The notes under the pieces: generated by a model
What the model saw: the letters and a program-made list of their open reading frames with translations, nothing else
The model's database searches: none
What the model was told of the DNA's origin: nothing
Program-made: the position numbers and the translations under genes
DNA from: Psychroflexus sp. ALD_RP9
GTDB taxonomy: Bacteria; Bacteroidota; Bacteroidia; Flavobacteriales; Flavobacteriaceae
Reading direction: 5' to 3'
Assembly (NCBI RefSeq): GCF_017311165.1
Contig: NZ_CP062973.1
Span: 186,001 to 250,000 of the forward strand
Length of the DNA stretch: 64,000 bases
Part shown: positions 1-8,546 of the stretch, one piece after another
How the letters are laid out: every line of letters starts with the position of its first letter
Position numbering within the stretch: the stretch's first letter is position 1

Positions 1-277
1 CATAATGTACATGAAGTAAATCAATTTGGTGCTGTTTAACAACTGTAACCAACTTACTTGATAATGCCAACTCATAAGGTTGATAGTGAAATAAGGGATA
101 TTCAGGAACAATTACCTCATGGTACTTAATTTGGTGCGATAAATATTCTAACCTAACAGGCTGTTTATAAGTTACAAAATGTATTTCATGTCCGCGTTTA
201 GAAAGGGCAATACCTAATTCTGTCGCTACTACTCCACTTCCACCAAAAGTTGGGTAACAAACAATGGCTATCTTCAT
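1..277 (-). CDS. bshA: N-acetyl-alpha-D-glucosaminyl L-malate synthase, 3' end cut by window edge
   Basis: About 92 N-terminal residues are visible and the gene runs off the left edge. The protein begins with MKIAIVCYPTFGGSGVVATE, the glycine-rich donor-sugar loop at the start of GT4 family glycosyltransferases; this exact form (YPTFGGSGVVATELG) is typical of BshA. BshA transfers GlcNAc from UDP-GlcNAc to L-malate, the first step of bacillithiol synthesis in the cytosol. Later residues (EYPLFHYQPYELALSSKL, DLLHVHY) also fit the family. The ATG at 277 is the natural start because the motif follows directly. The identification rests on the N-terminal third only; another GT4 enzyme is possible but less likely. 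Confidence 0.85.
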   Translation of the reverse strand, partial: MKIAIVCYPTFGGSGVVATELGIALSKRGHEIHFVTYKQPVRLEYLSHQIKYHEVIVPEYPLFHYQPYELALSSKLVTVVKQHQIDLLHVHY

Positions 278-352
278 ATCTTAAAAATGAAATTAAAGCA
301 CTAAATTAGAATTTTATAAACTAAGAAATCTTAAATAAAATCAAATTTAATT

Positions 353-3250
353 TTATTCCTCAAGTGCATCATAAATAACCTGCTGAATTTTGGTGCGAAT
401 ATCTTCTTCAATGAGTTTTCGGTTTGAAGCATCCGGATGAATACGGTTTGATAAAAAGACATATAAAATTCCAGTTGAAGGGTCTGCCCATGTATAAGTT
501 CCTGTAAATCCTGAATGACCAAAACTAGTCATAGAAACGCAACCACATGTTGGGCCAACATCATCTAGTTGCGGCTTATCAAAGCCTAAACCTCGCCTAA
601 CATCTTTATCACAATAATAACAAGTATTAAATGCCTGAATAGTTGAAGGATTAAAATAGGTTCTACCTCCAAAAGTTCCTTCATTCAGATACATTTGCAT
701 AAACTGAGCAACACTTCTAGCATTCCCAAACAAGCCGGCATGACCACCAACTCCTCCAAGCATCGCGGCGCCTTGGTCATGAACATTACCATGAACTAAT
801 TCTTTACGCCAAATCTGATCATCCTCGGTTGGTATAATTTCAGATAGATTTTTATGCCGTTTAGGGTAAAAAAACATATTTTTAATATGCATTGTTTTAT
901 AAAAATCATTTTGAATGATAGTATGAATGGAATCTTTGTAAGATCGCTCAATAAACTGTTTTAAAAAGTAAAAAGGAAGATCTGAGTATTTATATTCAAT
1001 TTTTTCTAAAAGTTCAGATGAAGCTATTTGAGCATAAATTGAGTCCTGATAATCTTTTCGTAAATATAAATTTTCAGTAACTGGAACGCTGTATTTTTTT
1101 GAAGGTTCTTCACGATAATAATAATCTAAACTATCTAAAGTTGAAACATAAAAAGGAATCCAAGCCTGTAAACCAGCGTAATGTGATAGCATACGTTTAA
1201 CTGAAATATTGGTCTTGTTTGTGGTATCTAATTCAGGTAATAGATTTGATAGTTTATCATGAATACTGACTTTCCCTTCTTCAACTAAACGCATAAACAA
1301 CGGCAATGTTGACAAAATTTTAGTTAATGATGCTAAATCATAAACATCTGTAGGTTTTACCGGAATCTTGTTTTCATAAGTATGAAATCCTAAAGATTTA
1401 TCGTAAAAAATACTTCCATTTTTTGCTATAATAACTTGAACACCAGGAGACATTTTCTGCTCAACAACTTCAGTTAACAAGCTATCAACCTCTGAGAGTT
1501 TAGCTGTATTAAAGCCTAAGTTTTCAGGATAATCGTATTTCATTCTTCCTGTTGTAGAATTTTGATAACCTGTTCCAACAGGAAAAGCCTTAGTAATAGA
1601 AACAGGTAAACGGCCTTGTGCTTTAGTGGCCCCAAAAATAATTTCAGCGGCTACCTGCTGAGCATCGTCAGCATTTTGGTAGGCTTGTAATATTACTTCA
1701 ATTGGTAAGAACGAGTTAAGGTCGAGCAAAGCATATGGACTTGTAAAATTTACAAAAAACACCTTATGCTCTCTCGATATAGCATCTAGTAATTTAATTT
1801 CAGATGTTGTTAAACTATAAGATTTCCAAGGATTTTCATCAGATTTATGATGACTTATGATAACCTGATCTGCAAACTTCAACTCTTCTAAAAGATTAGG
1901 ATTTTCTTTTGAAAATGAATTGATTTCGGCGTAATTTGAAAGTGTTTCTATAAACTTGTTATTCTTTGCGTCTCCAAACTTTATATAAGCAATCTTAGAA
2001 TGATTAATTTCAGATATTGGCACACTATTTACATCATTCTTAACTAAAGTTACTGCTTCTTTGAATGCTTTAAAACGAGTTGCTTTATTATTATCTGTAT
2101 TTAGATCAGATGCCAAATTGTTAAGTGATATAGGGTGATAGTTATTTAAACCAACCTTATACTTAGCATAGAGTATTTTTTTGACTGAGTGAGTTAATCT
2201 TGATTTAGAAATTGTTCCGTTGTTGTAGGCTTTTTTTATTTGCTTAATAGCAGCTTCTAAGTTGTTGGGTATAAGTAAGACATCATTTCCTGCTAAAAAG
2301 GCCTTTAACTCAACAATTCCTTTTTCTCCAAACTCACTTGCACCTTTCATATTTAAGGCATCAGTAAAAATTAAACCTGAAAACTGAAGTCGATTTATCA
2401 ACAGTGAATCGACTACTTTAGATGATAATGAGGTTGGCAAACCATCTTGCTCGGTTAATTTTGGAACATTTAAGTGGGCAACCATTACGCTGCTTAGCCC
2501 TTGTTTAAAAAGCTTTTTGTAAGGATATAATTCGATAGAATCTAATCGATTTACATCAAATTCTAGACTTGGCAGGGTTTTATGTGAGTCTTGATCAGTA
2601 TCACCATGACCTGGAAAATGTTTGGCATTTGCTAAAACACCTTCAGATTGAAAGCCTTTAATTAAAGCCAGTGCTTTTTGGGTAACCTGATTACGATCTT
2701 CACCAAAAGAGCGGTTTCCTATAATTGGATTTTTAGGATTAGTATTAATATCTACAACAGGTGCAAAATTTACATGAACACCTAACCGCTTGCTGTGCTG
2801 AGCAATTTGTTGACCTACCTCAAAAACCGTATTATTATTGGTTATTGCGCCTAGTGTCATATTATAAGGGAAAGAGAAAGTTTCATCTAAACGCATTGAC
2901 AAACCCCATTCAGCATCCATACCTATTAATAATGGAACTTCAGCAATTTGTTGAAATTCATTTGTAAGTTGAATTTGTTGTTTGGCAGTACCTTTAGAGA
3001 ATATTACGCCACCAATATGAAAGTTTTTGATTTTATTTTTTAAAATATTTATTTCAGCTGATGATGCACTAGAAAACACATCAACCATAAATAATTGACC
3101 TATTTTTTGCTCTAAACTTAGAGTGTTATAAATACTATCAACCCATTTCCTTTGAGCTGAATGATTTTCAGCTATGAGAGGTTTTACTTGTTGAGCGTAA
3201 AAAAAATTGACTGCTAAAACAGCCAATAATAAAACTTGATTTCTTTGCAT
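353..3250 (-). CDS. Glycoside hydrolase family 3 / serine beta-lactamase-like fusion lipid-II-recycling type enzyme
   Basis: This 965-residue secreted protein joins two enzymes. A signal peptide (residues 1-19, ending FFYAQ) is followed by a GH3 N-terminal barrel with the NagZ signature KHFPGHGDTDQDSH at 210-223 (His-Asp dyad around 217-223) and a likely nucleophile D297 in FTDALNMKG, so hydrolysis of beta-N-acetylglucosaminides is expected. A GH3 C-terminal domain covers about 390-560. From about 585 to the end there is a class C beta-lactamase/penicillin-binding-like domain with SLTK at 641-644, YSD at 755-757 and HSG at 912-914. The fusion is known in Bacteroidota. The second domain could be an esterase, a D-aminopeptidase or a non-lactamase hydrolase; the peptidoglycan substrate is inferred from the NagZ-like motif. 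The next minus-strand gene upstream ends 3 bases before it, so it is probably the last gene of that transcript. Confidence 0.9.
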   Translation of the reverse strand: MQRNQVLLLAVLAVNFFYAQQVKPLIAENHSAQRKWVDSIYNTLSLEQKIGQLFMVDVFSSASSAEINILKNKIKNFHIGGVIFSKGTAKQQIQLTNEFQQIAEVPLLIGMDAEWGLSMRLDETFSFPYNMTLGAITNNNTVFEVGQQIAQHSKRLGVHVNFAPVVDINTNPKNPIIGNRSFGEDRNQVTQKALALIKGFQSEGVLANAKHFPGHGDTDQDSHKTLPSLEFDVNRLDSIELYPYKKLFKQGLSSVMVAHLNVPKLTEQDGLPTSLSSKVVDSLLINRLQFSGLIFTDALNMKGASEFGEKGIVELKAFLAGNDVLLIPNNLEAAIKQIKKAYNNGTISKSRLTHSVKKILYAKYKVGLNNYHPISLNNLASDLNTDNNKATRFKAFKEAVTLVKNDVNSVPISEINHSKIAYIKFGDAKNNKFIETLSNYAEINSFSKENPNLLEELKFADQVIISHHKSDENPWKSYSLTTSEIKLLDAISREHKVFFVNFTSPYALLDLNSFLPIEVILQAYQNADDAQQVAAEIIFGATKAQGRLPVSITKAFPVGTGYQNSTTGRMKYDYPENLGFNTAKLSEVDSLLTEVVEQKMSPGVQVIIAKNGSIFYDKSLGFHTYENKIPVKPTDVYDLASLTKILSTLPLFMRLVEEGKVSIHDKLSNLLPELDTTNKTNISVKRMLSHYAGLQAWIPFYVSTLDSLDYYYREEPSKKYSVPVTENLYLRKDYQDSIYAQIASSELLEKIEYKYSDLPFYFLKQFIERSYKDSIHTIIQNDFYKTMHIKNMFFYPKRHKNLSEIIPTEDDQIWRKELVHGNVHDQGAAMLGGVGGHAGLFGNARSVAQFMQMYLNEGTFGGRTYFNPSTIQAFNTCYYCDKDVRRGLGFDKPQLDDVGPTCGCVSMTSFGHSGFTGTYTWADPSTGILYVFLSNRIHPDASNRKLIEEDIRTKIQQVIYDALEE

Positions 3251-3253
3251 AGT

Positions 3254-3739
3254 TTATTTTAGTAATCGCGCATGCCAACTTTCTTCTAAAGGAATTTCCC
3301 AGAAATCATCAAATTCAGCTTTTGTATTCACTAAATTATTAAAAACTATGGTTTGTCTAGAAACAGCTTTTTGTTTCACCATTTTTTTAAAATCTTTCAA
3401 ATTTTTGTGCGCTACAAAATCGCCTTGTTTGTAACTTACATTCATTTTGTCTAACAAATCAACTTTGTAATCTTCCTCCAAAAACTGTATAAATCTTACA
3501 GAAGCGTCTATTGAACAACCTGAAGCCGAACTAGTTGTTTGATCTAACCCGATAACAATAAATCGATTGTAAGGAATTTTATATCCTGCACTTAAATCTT
3601 TACCATGAGCCGTCCAATCTTTTAAAAAGGCCTCAATTTTTGGCTTAAGAGTTGAAAGTTCTTCTTCTGAAAAACTACGATTAGATTGATAGACCCAAAT
3701 GCGAGCATCATCTGGTAATGAATTAAAGTCTACTATCAT
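3254..3739 (-). CDS. Conserved flavobacterial cytosolic protein
   Basis: A 161-residue protein with no signal peptide or membrane segment. It contains a conserved-looking block FIVIGLDQTTSSASGCSIDAS near residues 60-80 with a single cysteine, and ends in a WEIPLEESWHARLL segment. I believe relatives in Flavobacteriaceae are often labelled ABC transporter ATPase, but no Walker A, signature or Walker B motif is visible, so that label is not supported. The gene sits 3 bases upstream of the GH3 fusion gene and 6 bases downstream of the HdrB-like gene, so it is co-transcribed with the redox genes. Its function is unknown. Confidence 0.75.
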   Translation of the reverse strand: MIVDFNSLPDDARIWVYQSNRSFSEEELSTLKPKIEAFLKDWTAHGKDLSAGYKIPYNRFIVIGLDQTTSSASGCSIDASVRFIQFLEEDYKVDLLDKMNVSYKQGDFVAHKNLKDFKKMVKQKAVSRQTIVFNNLVNTKAEFDDFWEIPLEESWHARLLK

Positions 3740-3745
3740 AATAAA

Positions 3746-4537
3746 TTATAAATCTTCTGCATTAGCAATCATTTCTACTACGTCAAGCACTTCTATTTCG
3801 TCTTGTTTTTCTTTATTTTTAACACCATCTGTCATCATGGTATTGCAAAATGGGCAACCAGCTGCAATAGCCTCTGGTTTAGTTTCAAGCGCTTCTTCAG
3901 TTCTGTGTATATTAACCTCTTTGTCTCCCTTTTCAGCATCTTTAAACATCTGTGCACCGCCAGCTCCACAACATAAGCCTTTTTGCTTACAACTTTTCAT
4001 CTCTATTAATTCAACTTCTAGTTTGCGAAGTAAATCGCGAGGTGCTTCATATTCATCGTTAGCACGACCTAAATAACATGGATCATGATAGGTAATGCGT
4101 TTACCTTTAAATTTTCCTCCTTCAATTTTTAAGCGACCTTCGTTTAAAAGTTGCTTTAAAAACTGGGTATGATGAACCACATCATAATTACCGCCAAGTT
4201 CTGGGTATTCGTTCTTAATGGTATTAAAACAATGCGGACAAGCAGTCACTATTTTTTTTACTTCATAAGCATTTAAAACTTCGATATTAGTCATTGCTTG
4301 CATTTGAAATAAAAACTCGTTTCCAGCGCGTTTTGCAGGATCTCCTGTGCAAGATTCTTCTGTACCAAGAACAGCAAAATCAACGCCAATATTGTTTAGT
4401 ATTTTAACGAAAGTCTTTGTTATTTTTTTGGCTCTATCGTCAAAACTTCCTGCACATCCAACCCAGAATAAAACTTCTGGTTGTTTACCTTCAGCTAAAT
4501 ATGATGCCATTGTTGGCACATGTAATTGTTCACTCAT
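3746..4537 (-). CDS. HdrB/LutA-like CCG-domain iron-sulfur protein
   Basis: A 263-residue soluble protein with two cysteine-rich (CCG) domains. Visible ligands are C28 (VGCAG), C63, CPHC at 100-103, C154 (HDPCYLG), CCGAGG from 189 and CPFC at 228-231. Such domains bind unusual 4Fe-4S clusters and are found in HdrB, GlpC, LutA and related redox subunits that pass electrons to disulfides or quinones. Here it lies in one operon with a membrane iron-sulfur subunit (4977-6326), separated by a small HAD-like gene, which matches the HdrB/HdrC pairing. No flavoprotein (HdrA, GlpA or Dsr-like) partner is present in the window, so the electron donor and acceptor are unknown. Confidence 0.85.
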   Translation of the reverse strand: MSEQLHVPTMASYLAEGKQPEVLFWVGCAGSFDDRAKKITKTFVKILNNIGVDFAVLGTEESCTGDPAKRAGNEFLFQMQAMTNIEVLNAYEVKKIVTACPHCFNTIKNEYPELGGNYDVVHHTQFLKQLLNEGRLKIEGGKFKGKRITYHDPCYLGRANDEYEAPRDLLRKLEVELIEMKSCKQKGLCCGAGGAQMFKDAEKGDKEVNIHRTEEALETKPEAIAAGCPFCNTMMTDGVKNKEKQDEIEVLDVVEMIANAEDL

Positions 4538-4541
4538 AGCA

Positions 4542-4973
4542 CTAATCTTTAAATACTTGTATAGTCACTTCTTTATCAACTAAATCCGTGAATTTTCCTT
4601 TATATCTTGTGGCTTTAACGAGATGATTATCAATCCAATGATAATTCCCACCACGTGGTTTACCCATTAATAAATTATGGTATTTAAAACCATGTTTCTT
4701 TAACCATTCTTCTGTAATTGCTCTATGTTCTTCAGTCCTTGAAGTAAAAAAGCAAATTTTATGACCTTCACTAAACCAATTGTTTAGGGTTTTTAGAGCG
4801 TCTGGAAAAGGCTCACAAGTTGCCATTCTTTCTGGCTCTTCGTTAGGAACATCTTCAGTAATTGTACCATCAATATCAATGAGGTAATTTTTAATATGCT
4901 CTGGCAAGCCAGGACTTACGGTTTCACCATTAACGGTTAATTTTTGAAGTTGTTCGTCTTTATTTCCAGTCAT
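4542..4973 (-). CDS. Small HAD-superfamily-like protein
   Basis: A 143-residue protein with a HAD motif I, YLIDIDGTITED (residues about 30-41), and a motif II-like stretch ICFFTSRTEEHR. The acidic C-terminal motif is hard to place (HWIDNHLV). This fits a small phosphatase or LNS2/DUF-type HAD fold. Relatives are sometimes called phosphoheptose isomerase, which the sequence does not support. It is packed between the two HdrB/HdrC-like genes with 3-4 base gaps, so it is translated from the same transcript. A role in that complex is possible but unproven. Confidence 0.75.
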   Translation of the reverse strand: MTGNKDEQLQKLTVNGETVSPGLPEHIKNYLIDIDGTITEDVPNEEPERMATCEPFPDALKTLNNWFSEGHKICFFTSRTEEHRAITEEWLKKHGFKYHNLLMGKPRGGNYHWIDNHLVKATRYKGKFTDLVDKEVTIQVFKD

Positions 4974-4976
4974 AAT

Positions 4977-6326
4977 TTAAGATTCATTTACCCAGTTTAA
5001 ACGATCTTGTTGGTTGTAAGGCCAAGGTGCAGCATTGTTTTCTATGTTTGTCATAGCATTGTTTAATTCAGCTGGTGCCGCACTTTCTTCCATTACTAAG
5101 TATTGACGCATATCCATGATAATAGATAAAGGATCAATACCAACTGGGCAAGCTTCTACACAGGCATTACAAGTTGTACATGCCCAAAGTTCTTCACGCG
5201 AGATATAGCCATCTAACAATTTTTTATCATCATTTTCTGGTTGGTGGTCACTGTTTTTGTTAAGAGATTCACCTACAGACTCAAGTCGATCTCGCGTATC
5301 CATCATGATTTTTCGAGGTGATAATTTTTTGCCTGTTTGATTTGCTGGGCATTCGGCTGTACAACGGCCACATTCTGTACATGTGTATGAACTTAACAAC
5401 TGAAACCATGATAAATCAGTTACATCACTAGCACCAAATTTTTCAGGGATATCATCATCTTCGCCTTCAGCTGGCTCTGCAAATGGATCAGCATTTGGAT
5501 CCATCATCATCTTAACTTCATTAGTAACGGACTCTAAATTTCTGAATTCGCCTTTAGGCTTTAGGTTTGAAAAATAAACATTTGGAAAAGCAAGTAGAAT
5601 ATGTAAATGTTTTGAATAATATAAATAATTCAAGAAAAATAAAATTCCGATAATATGAAGCCACCAAGCTGCACGTTCAACTACAATTAAAGTTGAAGTT
5701 GATAAGCCGTCTAGAGCTGGTAATAAGTATTGACTAACAGGAAATGCACCCATGATACCTGCTTCACTTGCATAATGCTGAGCACCATTTAATTGAAGTT
5801 GATAGTCTGCTGCGTTCATAGTTAAAAAAAGCAACATTAAAACTACTTCGAAATATAAGATATAGTTAGCATCGTTCTTAGGCCAACCTTTTAATTCTTT
5901 AGATAAAAACCGTTTAATATTCATTACATTTCGACGTATCCAAAAAATGATAACACTTAATAACACTAATAATGCTAATACTTCAAAGCTTCCGATTAAG
6001 AAGTTATAAACTGGTCCTAAAAAACTAAATAAACGGTGCGTACCTAAAATACCATCAAGAATAATTTCTAAAACTTCAATATTAATGATTACAAAACCTA
6101 CATAAACAATAACGTGTAGTGCTCCAGCAATAGGTTTGGTTACCATTTTAGATTGCCCTAATGCCACACGCAACATTTTATTAAGTCGTTCTTTCTTTCG
6201 ATCGTTTCGATTAACATCTTTTCCTAGGTTAATATTGCGTTTTAAGCGCTTTACATTTCTAACAAAAAAATAAACAGCAAACGCAAAGACTGCTACGAAT
6301 AATATTTGAGGTAAAAATTGCATCAT
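4977..6326 (-). CDS. HdrC/NarI-like membrane 4Fe-4S ferredoxin subunit
   Basis: A 449-residue membrane protein. Hydrophobic segments lie at about 5-22, 68-92, 105-130, 155-172 and 222-238, with histidines in the helices (H71, H224) that could bind haem as in NarI-like subunits. The C-terminal half holds two 4Fe-4S motifs, C316-x2-C319-x2-C322-x3-C326 and C383-x2-C386-x2-C389-x3-C393, each followed by Pro. This is the architecture of HdrC/HdrE-type quinone-linked electron carriers. Its partner is the CCG protein at 3746-4537. The start is the first of two ATG codons and overlaps the stop of the MlaD gene by one base, indicating translational coupling. Confidence 0.87.
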   Translation of the reverse strand: MMQFLPQILFVAVFAFAVYFFVRNVKRLKRNINLGKDVNRNDRKKERLNKMLRVALGQSKMVTKPIAGALHVIVYVGFVIINIEVLEIILDGILGTHRLFSFLGPVYNFLIGSFEVLALLVLLSVIIFWIRRNVMNIKRFLSKELKGWPKNDANYILYFEVVLMLLFLTMNAADYQLQLNGAQHYASEAGIMGAFPVSQYLLPALDGLSTSTLIVVERAAWWLHIIGILFFLNYLYYSKHLHILLAFPNVYFSNLKPKGEFRNLESVTNEVKMMMDPNADPFAEPAEGEDDDIPEKFGASDVTDLSWFQLLSSYTCTECGRCTAECPANQTGKKLSPRKIMMDTRDRLESVGESLNKNSDHQPENDDKKLLDGYISREELWACTTCNACVEACPVGIDPLSIIMDMRQYLVMEESAAPAELNNAMTNIENNAAPWPYNQQDRLNWVNES

Positions 6327-7291
6327 TAATCTTGATTATTTTGATATGATGTATGTTTTTTTCCAAATAGAGAAAAATGAACATATCTTTTTGGGTTTTC
6401 TTTAATATCTTTAAACAACAACTCTAATTCTTTAGACGACTTTTCTAGGTTTGTATATAATTCATCATTATGTATCAATTTACCTAAACTTCCTTCTCCA
6501 TCTGAAATTTTGCTTGTGACTTGATTTAAATTTAACAAAGTTTGATCAATATTAGCCACCAAAGCTTGATATTCAATTTGTGATAGGCTATCAGTGATTT
6601 GAACTAAATTTTCTGAAGTTTTATTAAAATTACTGATAGACTGGTTTAAATCTGAATCTTCTTGATTTATGTTTTTATTAAGCGCATCAGCCGAAAGACG
6701 GATTGATTTTAAAGTCAGTGTTAATTCCGCAACTGCGGTTTGAACTTCGTTTCTTGTATCTGGATTTAGTACTTGATTAACACTAGTAACTAAAGAATCT
6801 ATACTTACAACAGAGCGTTCTATTTTAGCTTGAAGCGGCGTTAATTTATCATTAACAAGTTCTAGCAAGCCGTCATCAATATTGCCTATTAAGGTGTCTC
6901 CTGATATAGCTTTATTAGGGTTTTTATAATTAGGTTCTATCGCAATAGATTTACCACCAATAAAATCGCCGCCAAAAATGTTTACTACACTATTTTTTGA
7001 AAATTGAAAATCGCTATTGATACTAAGCTCAACTAAAATTTTACCAGTTTCATCTAAAAATCTAATATCACTAACCTGACCAACTTGTAGCCCGTTAATA
7101 GTAACTGGAGAAGAATTTCCTAAACCTTGAACATCGTCATAAACCGCATAAAATATACGTGATTTATTTAGTAAGTTATTACCTTTTAGGTAATTATAGC
7201 CAAATATAAAAAGTGCAATCGCCACAATGGCAATTATTCCTGCTTTAAATTCTTTTGATAGTTTCAAGTTTAGAATATTTTGAATGTTCAA
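6326..7291 (-). CDS. MlaD/MCE-family lipid-transport protein
   Basis: A 321-residue protein with one N-terminal membrane anchor (about 18-35) and a single MCE domain (about 40-120, with SSPVTINGLQVGQVSDI and FGGDFIGGKSIAI). A long helical region with coiled-coil character follows (150-300). MCE proteins sit in the periplasm, anchored to the inner membrane, and carry phospholipids between membranes. No MlaE or MlaF partners are nearby. No ATG is available near the N-terminus. The start given is a TTG at 7291; a second TTG at 7267 would give MKLSKEFKAG, which looks like the usual start of flavobacterial homologues and may be the true one. It follows the amidase gene by about 40 bases. Confidence 0.85.
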   Translation of the reverse strand: MNIQNILNLKLSKEFKAGIIAIVAIALFIFGYNYLKGNNLLNKSRIFYAVYDDVQGLGNSSPVTINGLQVGQVSDIRFLDETGKILVELSINSDFQFSKNSVVNIFGGDFIGGKSIAIEPNYKNPNKAISGDTLIGNIDDGLLELVNDKLTPLQAKIERSVVSIDSLVTSVNQVLNPDTRNEVQTAVAELTLTLKSIRLSADALNKNINQEDSDLNQSISNFNKTSENLVQITDSLSQIEYQALVANIDQTLLNLNQVTSKISDGEGSLGKLIHNDELYTNLEKSSKELELLFKDIKENPKRYVHFSLFGKKHTSYQNNQD

Positions 7292-7329
7292 ATGTAATAA
7301 ATTAAGCTGTAAGATGAGAATAAATAAGC

Positions 7330-8415
7330 TTATTTGAGTGCTTCTTGAATACTAACCATTTGGCCTGATTTATTAAAAGCAACGATAAAAGCCCCTTTAA
7401 AAGACTTAGATTCGGCTTTATCTTTTAAGCTTTTGGCATCTAAGTAATTTTTGGCTTCACCATAAAAATATTTATAAATATTACCAACTTTTAAACGTGA
7501 TATCAAGTCTAAACCTTTGAAATTGTACGGTTTAGTTTCAATTTTTTTTGAACTTGCAGCAAGTTGAACTTTGAATGTGAAATCTTGTTTGTTTTCAGTT
7601 AAATCGTTAGCTTCAACTTGCATTCCGGCGATTTGATCATCTAAACTTTCAAGATTGATGATGTTTTTATAATTAATTAATCCGTCCACAATAGCTTCAG
7701 CCATCTTGGTTTGTCCAGTTTTTGAGTTTAAAAATCGACCTTCGGCCTTATTGGTTAAAAAACCCGTTTCTACAAGAATACTTGGCATGTATGTTTCTCT
7801 TAAGACTAAAAAACCTGCCTGTTTCACTTTTCGGTTTTTTCGGTTAAGTACGCCTGTAAACTGTTTTTGTACATAATTAGCCACCAAAATACTTTGGTCA
7901 AGAAACTCCTCTTGCATTAGACTAAATATAATATATGATTCAGGAGATTCTGGATTAAATCCATCATACTTCACTTTGTAGTCTTCTTCTAATTTAATAA
8001 CAGAGTTTTCTTTCATCGCTATTTCAAGGTTATCTTTGTTACGATGTAAACCTAAAACGAAGGTTTCAGCCCCATAAGCACTTGAACTATGGGCATTACA
8101 ATGTACCGAAACGAATAAGTCGGCTTTTGCATCATTAGCTATTTGAGCGCGCTTATGCAAGGGAATAAACACATCAGTTTTACGGGTGTAAATTAGTTCT
8201 ATATCTTTATAGTTTTCAAGTAATTGACCGACTTTTAAAACAATTTTTAAGGCAATATCTTTTTCCTTATAACCATTACCTGTATTACCAGGATCATCAC
8301 CACCATGGCCAGCATCAAGTACAATTTTGAAGATTTCGTTTTGTGCAAAAAGCTGATTGCTACTTGGTAAAATAACTAAAAAAAACAGAAATAGTACAAT
8401 ATGTATTAACTTCAT
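7330..8415 (-). CDS. N-acetylmuramoyl-L-alanine amidase (AmiC/Amidase_3 family)
   Basis: A secreted zinc amidase that cuts the bond between MurNAc and L-Ala in peptidoglycan, typically during cell separation. With the ATG at 8415 the protein has 361 residues, a signal peptide ending LFAQ near residue 25, and an Amidase_3 domain with zinc and catalytic residues H37 (DAGHGG), E51 (YKEKD), H105 (VSVHCNAH) and E216 (VETGFLTN). The last ~80 residues (FKVQLAASSKK onwards) look like a SPOR-type peptidoglycan-binding domain. A reading frame from a TTG at 8430 adds five residues, but the ATG gives a cleaner signal peptide. It is the first gene of the minus-strand run down to 353, and a good promoter lies just upstream. 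Confidence 0.9.
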   Translation of the reverse strand: MKLIHIVLFLFFLVILPSSNQLFAQNEIFKIVLDAGHGGDDPGNTGNGYKEKDIALKIVLKVGQLLENYKDIELIYTRKTDVFIPLHKRAQIANDAKADLFVSVHCNAHSSSAYGAETFVLGLHRNKDNLEIAMKENSVIKLEEDYKVKYDGFNPESPESYIIFSLMQEEFLDQSILVANYVQKQFTGVLNRKNRKVKQAGFLVLRETYMPSILVETGFLTNKAEGRFLNSKTGQTKMAEAIVDGLINYKNIINLESLDDQIAGMQVEANDLTENKQDFTFKVQLAASSKKIETKPYNFKGLDLISRLKVGNIYKYFYGEAKNYLDAKSLKDKAESKSFKGAFIVAFNKSGQMVSIQEALK

Positions 8416-8481
8416 AAGTTGTGTTTTCAAGGCAAGTTTTGAGTTTTAATAAATATATGAGTTACATACTAAAATAATATG

Positions 8482-8489
8482 TAATTTTG
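8482..8489 (+). promoter_or_regulatory. Possible -7 element for the lptD-like gene
   Basis: TAATTTTG matches TAnnTTTG, but no TTG is found 19 bases upstream. It is placed so that transcription would begin about 40 bases before the TTG start at 8536. A weaker match (TAATCTTG, 8531-8538) overlaps that start codon. Confidence 0.35.
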
Positions 8490-8515
8490 GACTTTCAAAA
8501 ATCAAGCCAGTTACA

Positions 8516-8546
8516 CAAAAATAGTCTTATTAATCTTGCAAACAAA
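8516..8546 (-). promoter_or_regulatory. Promoter of the amidase-MlaD-redox operon
   Basis: On the minus strand TTTG (8543-8546), 19 bases and TATTTTTG (8516-8523) match the Bacteroidota consensus TTTG-N19-TAnnTTTG exactly. The -33 element lies inside the first codons of the divergent lptD-like gene as annotated. The leader would be about 90 bases long. Confidence 0.7.

Noticed and set aside
3254-3739. Gene usually labelled ABC transporter ATPase in relatives
   Set aside because: No Walker A, Walker B or signature motif is visible in the 161 residues, and the length is too short for an ABC ATPase.
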